A stretch of DNA of 5,411 nt from Promethearchaeota archaeon (GTDB lineage Archaea; Asgardarchaeota; Lokiarchaeia; Sigynarchaeales; SOKP01). Location of the stretch: the NCBI GenBank assembly GCA_019894735.1, contig JAGXOB010000014.1:32010-37420 (forward strand), in the 5' to 3' direction. The translations under genes and the position numbers were made by a program. This document shows positions 1-4,956 of the stretch, one piece after another (the stretch's first letter is position 1; each line of letters opens with the position of its first letter). The notes under the pieces were generated by a model that made no database searches, was not told where the DNA came from, and saw only the letters and a list, made by a program, of their open reading frames with translations.

Positions 1-185
1 ACTCCTTTTTTTAAAGTAATCTGCCGTTCTCCATATTTATCCTGCAAGCTTATGAACTTCAAACCGCCTAGATCTCGAAAATTTCTTACCCATCCCCCAA
101 GAATTACTTCTTGATCACGTAATTCTGGAGTTACATCTTTTGTATAGTGAGTTTTCCTCCATCCATCCAATTCATCAAAAGACAT
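1..185 (-). CDS. aspS: Aspartate--tRNA(Asp/Asn) ligase, N-terminal part (truncated by window edge)
   Basis: Only the first 61 codons are present; the gene runs off the left edge. The reverse-strand ATG at 185 opens a frame with the archaeal AspRS beginning: RKTHYTKDV (residues 10-18), [15 protein letters not shown] (30-44) and a following beta-strand [14 protein letters not shown]. This is the OB-fold anticodon-binding domain that comes before the class II catalytic core. The enzyme charges tRNA with aspartate in the cytoplasm. Compared with many archaeal AspRSs, which begin close to the RTHYT segment, this one has about nine extra N-terminal residues. The residue after GWV is Arg34, where discriminating archaeal enzymes carry Trp and non-discriminating ones usually His, so specificity for tRNA(Asp) alone or also tRNA(Asn) cannot be read from this segment. 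The gene is divergent from the methyltransferase. A TATA-like box about 27 bp upstream would place transcription almost at the ATG, so it may be leaderless. Family call is strong; the catalytic domain is not visible. Confidence 0.93.
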   Translation of the reverse strand, partial: MSFDELDGWRKTHYTKDVTPELRDQEVILGGWVRNFRDLGGLKFISLQDKYGERQITLKKG

Positions 186-208
186 AATAACCACTAATTT
201 AATATTTT

Positions 209-216
209 TATTTAAA
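209..216 (-). promoter_or_regulatory. Candidate TATA box for aspS (minus strand)
   Basis: On the reverse strand this reads TTTAAATA. Its centre is about 27 bp from the aspS ATG at 185, which would put the start of transcription at or next to the start codon. There is no good Shine-Dalgarno match before that ATG (only AGTGG), which fits a leaderless transcript. The whole 186-222 spacer is AT-rich, so a TATA-like word here is weak evidence. Confidence 0.35.
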
Positions 217-218
217 TT
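211..218 (+). promoter_or_regulatory. Candidate TATA box for the DNA methyltransferase (plus strand)
   Basis: The plus strand reads TTTAAATT in the divergent spacer. An archaeal start about 26 bp downstream would fall near 240, giving a leader of roughly 30 nt before ATG 274. That would lie downstream of the alternative TTG codon at 223, so it supports the ATG start. It overlaps the candidate aspS box on the other strand, so the two genes may compete for TBP. AT-rich background makes this tentative. Confidence 0.35.
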
Positions 219-262
219 AAATTTGAAAAGGAAATTAAGAATAAATTTTTTGCCATCTTATT

Positions 263-267
263 GGGGA
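263..267 (+). promoter_or_regulatory. Ribosome binding site deciding the methyltransferase start
   Basis: GGGGA lies 6 nt before ATG 274 and is the only purine-rich, G-containing Shine-Dalgarno-like run near either possible start. The in-frame TTG at 223 has nothing comparable upstream. This, with the family-typical opening MPNLNWKDKEK from the ATG, fixes the chosen start. Confidence 0.55.
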
Positions 268-273
268 TTAATA

Positions 274-1824
274 ATGCCGAATCTAAATTGGAAGGACAAA
301 GAAAAACTTAGAACGTCTAACACCAAAAAGTCTCAACACGCTCATCTTTTCAATACAAAAGAATTAAATTTATATCCTATAATTGGTAATCTTGTATCTC
401 ATAAACAAATAACTAATAAAAAAATGGAAGAATATCAGAAACACGAAGGATTCTCCAAAAAATTGATTAATTGCTTATTCCAAGGAGATAATAAGGATAT
501 TATGAATTCTTTGCTCCCCCTTTACTCGAAAAAAATCAAATTAATCTATATCGATCCACCTTTTGGGACCGGAGGGGATTTCGAATCCAAAATGTTTATA
601 GGAGAAAAGAACGCGTTTGAAGTTTCTAAGGCTTACTCAGACACTTGGAATGGAGGTATTGATGCTTATATTGATTTTTTATATGATAGATTAATTATTA
701 TGAAAGAATTGCTCGCAGAAGACGGAAGCATTTATGTGCATTTAGATTGGCATGTTTCCCATTATATAAAAATAATAATGGATGAAATTTTTGGAAAAGA
801 AAATTTTAAAAATGAGATAATCTGGGCATACCCGGCAGCTTCAGCTAAAACAAGAAGATTCTTTATTCGTTCTTATGATTCGATTTTATTTTATACGAAA
901 TCTAATGATTATACATTTAATGACGATCCTAATATATATATGGAGTTCTCTGATCGAGTTAAGTTTGCTTTAAAAGAAGACGATAAAGGGACCTACTACC
1001 ATCGCGGAGGAAGTCATAACGGTAAGAAACTCTCGCAAAAAGTATACATATCAAATATGGGAATCTTTCCTCGTGATGTTTGGACGGATTTACCTTATAT
1101 CAGAGCAAATACTCTTGAATATCAAGCATTTTCTACACAAAAACCTGAGAGATTGTTGAAAAGGATAATTCTTGCCTCTTCAAATAAAGATGATATCGTA
1201 GCAGATTTTTTTTGCGGAACTGGAACCACATTAGTTGTTGCTGAAAAACTTGGACGGAGATGGATTGGTTCAGATATAGGAAAACCCGCAATAAATATAA
1301 GCCGCAAAAGAATCCTTGATGTTTGGAACAGTAATAATCTTATGAATTGGGGTAAAAAATATCTTGAAACGCCACATCCATTTAGAGTTTTAAGGATCAA
1401 TAATAATAATCAACAAGAAATCAATATTGACAAAAGATTTTTAATTGATGACTTTCAAAATAAAGCAAAAAATAACCTATTCCAGAAGGTTAAATTTGAC
1501 ATAGTCATGACTAAAGATAATAATAGCGTGTTTATCGAATTAGTAAGTTATTCCATCCCAGATCTAAATATACTTAATGACAAACTAAAAGCTAAGATAG
1601 AAACTTTTTCTGATTGGATTGATAGTTGGGCTATAGATTTTAATCGACAAAATGATTATTTTTACACGACCTGGATCTCATATAGAACACCAAAAAATCG
1701 CAAATTGAACTTAACTTCAAGTTTGCATACTTATGAAAAACAAGGTAAATATAATATAGCAGTAAAAGTAAACGATATTCTTGGAAATGAGACTGTTCAG
1801 GAATACGAGATATGTATCGAATAA
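274..1824 (+). CDS. Beta-class site-specific DNA methyltransferase (N6-adenine or N4-cytosine) with PKD-like C-terminal domain
   Basis: This 516-residue protein transfers a methyl group from S-adenosylmethionine to an amino group of a base within a specific DNA site. Motifs seen in order: QGDNKDIM (70-77), the catalytic motif IV IDPPFGTGG (93-101), a central stretch (about 180-285) likely to hold target recognition, the STQKPERLL segment (287-295), and the SAM-binding motif I DFFCGTGTT (311-319) followed by RRWIGSDI. Motif IV before motif I is the beta-class order, as in type III Mod subunits and many orphan methylases. From about residue 405 the protein changes character. Residues 452-514 resemble a PKD/Ig-like beta-sandwich: WAIDF, then HTYEKQGKYNIAVKV, then DILGN. 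No restriction or helicase gene is adjacent: aspS lies divergently upstream and truD converges 4 bp downstream. The frame extends in-frame upstream to a TTG at 223, but ATG 274 has the better ribosome site. Its N-terminal LNW segment is typical of this family. Target base and site cannot be read from the sequence. Confidence 0.9.
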   Translation: MPNLNWKDKEKLRTSNTKKSQHAHLFNTKELNLYPIIGNLVSHKQITNKKMEEYQKHEGFSKKLINCLFQGDNKDIMNSLLPLYSKKIKLIYIDPPFGTGGDFESKMFIGEKNAFEVSKAYSDTWNGGIDAYIDFLYDRLIIMKELLAEDGSIYVHLDWHVSHYIKIIMDEIFGKENFKNEIIWAYPAASAKTRRFFIRSYDSILFYTKSNDYTFNDDPNIYMEFSDRVKFALKEDDKGTYYHRGGSHNGKKLSQKVYISNMGIFPRDVWTDLPYIRANTLEYQAFSTQKPERLLKRIILASSNKDDIVADFFCGTGTTLVVAEKLGRRWIGSDIGKPAINISRKRILDVWNSNNLMNWGKKYLETPHPFRVLRINNNNQQEINIDKRFLIDDFQNKAKNNLFQKVKFDIVMTKDNNSVFIELVSYSIPDLNILNDKLKAKIETFSDWIDSWAIDFNRQNDYFYTTWISYRTPKNRKLNLTSSLHTYEKQGKYNIAVKVNDILGNETVQEYEICIE

Positions 1825-1828
1825 ACCT

Positions 1829-3214
1829 CTATTTTACGATCTCACGTAATAGTAATGTTGCATAGGAGCCCTTCTGAAGAGAAAACTCGATCTTTAATTT
1901 ATATTTATTCTTAAAAACATCGTCTTCAGAAAAATCCAAAATTTTTAAGCCTAAAGGTTTAACAACTATCGGTCTAAATGATCCCTTGAATTCGTATGTT
2001 TCTAACAATTTATTGGAGAATAAATCTGCTGAAATTCCCTCATTTTCCAAAATTTCTAACGCAAAAGATTTGATGGTTGGAAAATCGTCTAAATTTGTAT
2101 TATATCCGATTAATGGATATACTATTTTAGCTCGGTTTAAATCGTATGCTTCTTGGAGAAACTTATCGTACAATCCGTTGTATAAGTATTTTATTTGAGT
2201 GATATTACCATTCTCGTCATCTAAAATATTAAGAATGTCGCCTTTATTTGGTTTGTTTAAAGAAATTCCTTTTTTACATCTCAATGATATCATTCTATTG
2301 AACAAATGAGATTGAAATGAACTAATCAATAACTTGATAAGGTACTTAGGTAAGTGATTAATTGCTCCCTCGTAATCACCGGGATTATCCAATAAGTATT
2401 TTATCAATATTCTTTCATAGTTTAAACTTTTAGGGAATTCATCGTATGCTTTTTCGAGGTTACCGGTTTTTCTTAATTCTTCTCTTACACTTCGAGATTG
2501 TGGTAATTCTGATGAATAAGTTGCTATAACAAACTCATCAAACGCCTTTTTGAATTCGCTTTCTAAAATAAATCTCCCTATCAGGTGCGAATTCGGTCTA
2601 AAAGTTCCAAATCTTTGAAGGCCATAGTAATTCGGAAAACCAGAAGTGCGTAATGCTGCTAACAATTCGTCTATTTCTTTTTTTTTATTACTATTTTGTT
2701 CAATATTTCTAATAGTAATTTCAAAGTGGTTTCCCCAATTCCTTCCTAATTTAACGGAATTTCTTGAAGGATTTATATTTCTAATGAATATATCGTTTAA
2801 TTTTAATTTCTTTAACTTTTCAACATAATTTCCTCTTATAGAGGCTTGCTGAACGCTTATTGCTCGTTTATCTTTTAAGCCAGCGTATTCGATTGCTTTA
2901 GGAGCTATTCCTAAAGCATCACTAATCATTCTTAACGCTTCAAATGTGTCTTTATTAATCTTTACCAAGTTAAAAGTAGTATAACTGTCCTTTGATTCAA
3001 CAGAATAACTATTGGGAGAGTAATTCTCATTGATTTCTAGAACGCGCCCGGAAAAAGTGATCTCTTTAACGATGAAGTCCTTATAAAGATTTTTAATAGT
3101 TCCTTTAATACCTTTAATTCCAGAAGTTGAAAAAACTTCAATCCCTATAATTTTTTCGATTTCTCTCTCGTTATTGTTATTAATTATGTGAATTAAATCT
3201 CTATTTTCTTCCAA
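1829..3214 (-). CDS. truD: tRNA pseudouridine(13) synthase TruD
   Basis: TruD isomerises a uridine to pseudouridine in tRNA, classically position 13 in the D arm; archaeal and eukaryotic (Pus7) relatives can have wider targets. The 461-residue product shows the family's landmarks. DFIVKEI (46-52) lies in the N-terminal part. The catalytic segment YAGLKDKRAISVQ is at 110-122, with the presumed nucleophile Asp115. FPNYYGLQRFG (193-203) marks the central TRUD domain, and FSLQKGSYATLLLREI (444-459) is the conserved C-terminal strand. It is longer than the bacterial enzyme (about 350 residues) and near the usual archaeal length, so it appears complete. The start is a TTG at 3214; no ATG or GTG lies between it and the pth2 stop, and the next internal Met (96) is too late. 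It is the last gene of the eL38-NusA-like-pth2-truD run, 24 nt after pth2 and in the same frame. Its stop faces the methyltransferase stop across 4 bp. Confidence 0.95.
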   Translation of the reverse strand: MEENRDLIHIINNNNEREIEKIIGIEVFSTSGIKGIKGTIKNLYKDFIVKEITFSGRVLEINENYSPNSYSVESKDSYTTFNLVKINKDTFEALRMISDALGIAPKAIEYAGLKDKRAISVQQASIRGNYVEKLKKLKLNDIFIRNINPSRNSVKLGRNWGNHFEITIRNIEQNSNKKKEIDELLAALRTSGFPNYYGLQRFGTFRPNSHLIGRFILESEFKKAFDEFVIATYSSELPQSRSVREELRKTGNLEKAYDEFPKSLNYERILIKYLLDNPGDYEGAINHLPKYLIKLLISSFQSHLFNRMISLRCKKGISLNKPNKGDILNILDDENGNITQIKYLYNGLYDKFLQEAYDLNRAKIVYPLIGYNTNLDDFPTIKSFALEILENEGISADLFSNKLLETYEFKGSFRPIVVKPLGLKILDFSEDDVFKNKYKLKIEFSLQKGSYATLLLREIVK

Positions 3215-3238
3215 TTTGATTAGCCTAAAGATTTTATA

Positions 3239-3595
3239 TTATAATAGCTTTAACTCCCCAGTAACTTTATCTAAAGTTTCCGAGAGTGCAGGTCCTATTC
3301 CTAAAGCTGTGGAGGTTCCGGGAGCTAGTTGGGTTAAACCGGCGTCTCTAATTAAGAAAAACGGAATTTTATTTTTTTCTAATTTAAAGACTACCTCATT
3401 AAGTTCCTCCATACCACTTACTCTTAGAACTACTTTTTTCTGTCCCGTGTTTTTCCATTTTTTCCATACTTCCTTATTTTTTATCCGAACCAAATCTGCT
3501 GAGGATAATGAAGCATGGCACGACTGAGCACATTTTTTCCCCGTACCCATCTTCAAATCTGTCCGAATTAAGATAACTTGTTTGTATTCATCCAC
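3239..3595 (-). CDS. pth2: Peptidyl-tRNA hydrolase 2 (Pth2 family)
   Basis: Pth2 cleaves the ester bond of peptidyl-tRNAs released from stalled ribosomes, recycling tRNA in the cytoplasm of archaea and eukaryotes. The 118-residue product is full length and matches the family from end to end: [20 protein letters not shown] (4-23), QSCHASL (24-30), the [15 protein letters not shown] stretch, then [14 protein letters not shown] (81-94), the phosphate-binding-like TALGIGPA (96-103) and the terminal [10 protein letters not shown] (109-118). Lys17 and Asp84 sit at conserved active-site positions of this family. Translation starts at a GTG (3595-3593); AGGT lies 10 nt upstream. It follows the NusA-like gene by 49 bp and is followed by truD after 24 nt, with no stop other than its own TAA between the two in the shared frame. 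Pairing with truD makes sense, since both act on tRNA. Confidence 0.96.
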   Translation of the reverse strand: MDEYKQVILIRTDLKMGTGKKCAQSCHASLSSADLVRIKNKEVWKKWKNTGQKKVVLRVSGMEELNEVVFKLEKNKIPFFLIRDAGLTQLAPGTSTALGIGPALSETLDKVTGELKLL

Positions 3596-3644
3596 AATAT
3601 ATTAGACCTATTCAATAATAAGAAATTGAGAAATAAAATAATTA

Positions 3645-4157
3645 CTATTGTTCAAATTCAATACGGATTGTGTTGCCAGTGAGCTCGAGTATTAATTCTT
3701 CAAGTTCTTCTTTAGTAAATAAGATAGTTCCTTGATCTTTTTTGGAAAGAACTCCTTTAAATTCAATGTCTCCTGTAGCTAAAAATATCTCATTTAATGA
3801 AATTAACTTGCTAGGAGCGATTAAGCTTTCTAAAGCAGCTCTAGGGTTTTTAGTTTGTTCAACTAAAATTAACTCGTCTACTTCGTACGTTTCTTTTATC
3901 CAATTTATTAATTTTTGCGTGACTTTAATCTTATCTTTCTTTCCGACAACAATTATAACAACATCCTCGAAATCGATTGCTTTAAAGAAAGATATATTTT
4001 TTAGAAATCCAAATTTGTCTTCTTCTTCCAAAACAAGTAAATCCTTAGCTAAATCTAATTCTAATTGACTAAGGACTCCCGTATCTAGTTTTTCCTGACA
4101 ACTAGTACATAAAAATCCGGAATTTACGCATGTTTTACACGCGGGAAGATTTTTCAT
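3645..4157 (-). CDS. Zinc-ribbon NusA-like (KH-related) protein, predicted transcription/translation factor
   Basis: This 170-residue protein starts with a compact zinc ribbon of four cysteines, C7-x2-C10-x6-C17-x2-C20. The remainder resembles archaeal NusA-like proteins built from KH folds: FEDVVIIVVGKKDKI (63-77), then the inter-domain motif NPRAALESLIAPSKLISLNE (104-123), then a second module ending in the NusA-typical LTGNTIRIEFE (159-169). NusA-type proteins bind RNA and modulate RNA polymerase, and the zinc ribbon suggests an added contact with RNA or protein; both are inferences from the fold. The GxxG loop that contacts RNA in normal KH domains is not evident in either module, so RNA binding may be altered. 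ATG 4157 is 16 nt after the eL38 stop, with GTGGAT as a possible ribosome site in the gap. Its placement between a ribosomal protein and pth2-truD suggests a role near the ribosome or tRNA. Family assignment is from motif memory; exact function is unknown. Confidence 0.72.
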   Translation of the reverse strand: MKNLPACKTCVNSGFLCTSCQEKLDTGVLSQLELDLAKDLLVLEEEDKFGFLKNISFFKAIDFEDVVIIVVGKKDKIKVTQKLINWIKETYEVDELILVEQTKNPRAALESLIAPSKLISLNEIFLATGDIEFKGVLSKKDQGTILFTKEELEELILELTGNTIRIEFEQ

Positions 4158-4173
4158 TTAGCTTCTAATCCAC

Positions 4174-4368
4174 TTATAACTCAATAATGTCACAAGTAAG
4201 ATTTCTTACAAGTCTATCAGCAGTAGTAGGGTCTGTTTTATATGTATAAAGTCGCTTTTTGGTTCTTAACTTCAACTTCACCACATCTTTTACTCGTTTT
4301 ACCCGACAATGGACGGCAAACTCCGCTAACTCTAAAAACTTTTCATCGTCAAATATCTCGCTTGGCAT
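4174..4368 (-). CDS. rpl38e: 50S ribosomal protein eL38
   Basis: This small basic protein (64 residues from ATG 4368) matches the eL38 family of the large ribosomal subunit. Evidence is the central VKLKLRTKKRLYTYKTDP (30-47), which corresponds to the FKVRCSRYLYTL-type strand of eukaryotic eL38, followed by a helix (TTADRLVRNL) and the closing CDIIEL. eL38 is absent from bacteria and patchy in archaea, found mostly in TACK and Asgard groups. An in-frame TTG at 4377 would add three residues (MKK); I prefer the ATG because neither codon has a clear Shine-Dalgarno and the shorter form opens with the usual MPxEI. It is the first gene of a minus-strand run with the NusA-like gene 16 nt downstream, and is transcribed away from eL40. 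A TATA-like box lies about 55 bp upstream of the ATG. Confidence 0.88.
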   Translation of the reverse strand: MPSEIFDDEKFLELAEFAVHCRVKRVKDVVKLKLRTKKRLYTYKTDPTTADRLVRNLTCDIIEL

Positions 4369-4421
4369 CTTTTTCAACTATATTTGAAATTATTTTAACT
4401 TTAAATTAATGCTTAAAATTA

Positions 4422-4429
4422 TTTATAAA
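4422..4429 (-). promoter_or_regulatory. Candidate TATA box for the eL38-NusA-like-pth2-truD run
   Basis: TTTATAAA is a perfect palindrome in the spacer between eL38 and eL40. Read on the minus strand, it predicts a transcript start near 4399 and a leader of about 30 nt before the eL38 ATG. The gaps inside the downstream gene run are short (16, 49, 24 nt), so this may serve all four genes. The flanking DNA is nearly all A and T, which limits confidence. Confidence 0.4.
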
Positions 4430-4489
4430 ATTTTAATTTTTACTTTATTTCTTAATTGTATGCAATCCTATATCAAAAAATTTTTTAGC

Positions 4490-4555
4490 TTTCAAATGTT
4501 TTTCAATTTATTCTTTTATTGAAACTTGATTTAGAACCTTATGTATTTGTTTCAA
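4490..4555. repeat. Cluster of TTTCAA/TTGAAA words, including a 7-bp inverted repeat
   Basis: Four copies occur within 66 bp: TTTCAA at 4490, 4501 and 4550, and its reverse complement TTGAAA at 4519. The last two extend to TTGAAAC (4519-4525) and GTTTCAA (4549-4555), an inverted repeat with a 23-nt spacer. Two more copies lie nearer eL38, at 4372 and 4384. The cluster lies between the TATA-like boxes of two divergent ribosomal-protein genes, where an operator could act on both. No known regulator is identified, and short AT-rich words recur by chance. Confidence 0.35.
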
Positions 4556-4566
4556 GAAGAATAGCG

Positions 4567-4573
4567 TTTAAAT
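4567..4573 (+). promoter_or_regulatory. Candidate TATA box for eL40
   Basis: TTTAAAT after AGAATAGCG lies 48 bp before the eL40 start codon. A transcript beginning about 26 bp downstream would start near 4596, leaving a leader of about 24 nt that still includes the AGGAG ribosome site. The spacing is good, and the bases just upstream (AGCG) are a break in the AT-rich spacer where TFB would bind. Confidence 0.45.
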
Positions 4574-4607
4574 GATTACTAAATAAACCAAAATAGTTAG
4601 CAGATAA

Positions 4608-4612
4608 AGGAG
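4608..4612 (+). promoter_or_regulatory. Strong Shine-Dalgarno of eL40
   Basis: AGGAG followed by 8 nt and then ATG 4621. This is the clearest ribosome binding site in the window, and contrasts with the weak or absent sites before eL38 and truD. It supports translation of the short eL40 frame. Confidence 0.7.
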
Positions 4613-4620
4613 AATATTGT

Positions 4621-4782
4621 ATGCCAATTGATGACCCATATAAAAGAAAAATAGCCAGACATCATTTATTAATGAAAACTGTGTGTCGCAAATGCGGAGC
4701 TTTAAACCCCATCAAAGCAAAAAAGTGTCGTAGATGCAGATCTAAGGATTTACGTCCTAAGAAAAGAGAACTACAGAAATAA
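4621..4782 (+). CDS. rpl40e: 50S ribosomal protein eL40
   Basis: This 53-residue, very basic protein is the standalone archaeal form of large-subunit ribosomal protein eL40; in eukaryotes the same domain is made as a C-terminal fusion to ubiquitin. A C4 zinc finger is clear: C22-x2-C25 in [10 protein letters not shown] and C36-x2-C39 in [10 protein letters not shown], followed by the family's LRPKKRE tail (44-50). Length is as expected for archaeal eL40. The start is ATG 4621, preceded by AGGAG at the right distance. It is transcribed away from eL38 and towards the thermosome gene, from which it is separated by 174 bp containing a separate promoter, so it is probably a single-gene unit. Confidence 0.95.
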   Translation: MPIDDPYKRKIARHHLLMKTVCRKCGALNPIKAKKCRRCRSKDLRPKKRELQK

Positions 4783-4880
4783 AGCGAGAATACACATTTA
4801 TTTGCTAAACATAATTTTATACATCTCATTATTTTCTACAAAAACAGCTTTAAGTTTTAAAAATTAAAATTATCGTAAAC

Positions 4881-4886
4881 TTTTTT
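4881..4886 (+). terminator. Candidate oligo-T terminator after eL40
   Basis: A run of six T's about 100 bp after the eL40 stop and just upstream of the thermosome TATA box. Archaeal polymerase commonly releases at oligo-T tracts without needing a hairpin. The run also falls in the right arm region of an A/T-only inverted repeat (4860-4869 with 4883-4892), but a stem with no G or C would be weak. Position between the two genes is the main support. Confidence 0.35.
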
Positions 4887-4907
4887 AATTTTATGACTTA
4901 GAGATCA

Positions 4908-4915
4908 TTATATAA
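4908..4915 (+). promoter_or_regulatory. TATA box of the thermosome gene
   Basis: TTATATAA preceded by a purine-rich stretch (AGAGATC) that could act as the TFB recognition element. A start about 26 bp downstream falls near 4938, and the resulting leader of about 19 nt includes GTGTGA (4945-4950), a fair Shine-Dalgarno 6 nt before ATG 4957. This is the best-formed promoter in the window, as expected for a highly expressed chaperonin. Confidence 0.55.
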
Positions 4916-4956
4916 CAAATAATTATTTTAAAAAAATCAAAATAGTGTGAATTAAA

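Noticed and set aside
223..273. TTG start extending the methyltransferase by 17 residues
   Set aside because: There is no ribosome site before TTG 223, it probably lies upstream of the transcript start, and the family-typical N-terminus begins at ATG 274 behind GGGGA.
1122..1400. 92-codon open frame antisense to the methyltransferase
   Set aside because: It runs opposite the conserved motif I region and its translation resembles no known family; it is a shadow of the real gene.
1986..2828. Open frames on the plus strand inside truD
   Set aside because: They lie antisense to conserved TruD motifs, are rich in Phe/Ser/Asn as expected from the reverse of an AT-rich gene, and lack ribosome sites.
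3216..4068. Plus-strand frames antisense to pth2 and to the NusA-like gene
   Set aside because: The minus-strand frames carry clear family motifs from end to end; the opposite frames show none.
4378..4620. Possible tRNA, small RNA or small peptide gene in the eL38-eL40 spacer
   Set aside because: No cloverleaf or GC-containing stem is seen, and the only ATG-led frames are trivial, such as an 8-residue one at 4496.
4860..4892. 10-bp inverted repeat AAAATTAAAA / TTTTAATTTT
   Set aside because: The arms contain only A and T and such pairs arise easily in this composition; I keep only the oligo-T run as a possible terminator.
4893..4908. ATGA-N8-TCAT dyad just upstream of the thermosome TATA box, considered as a heat-shock operator
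   Set aside because: Four paired bases are too few, and the motif does not match any archaeal heat-shock operator I recognise.
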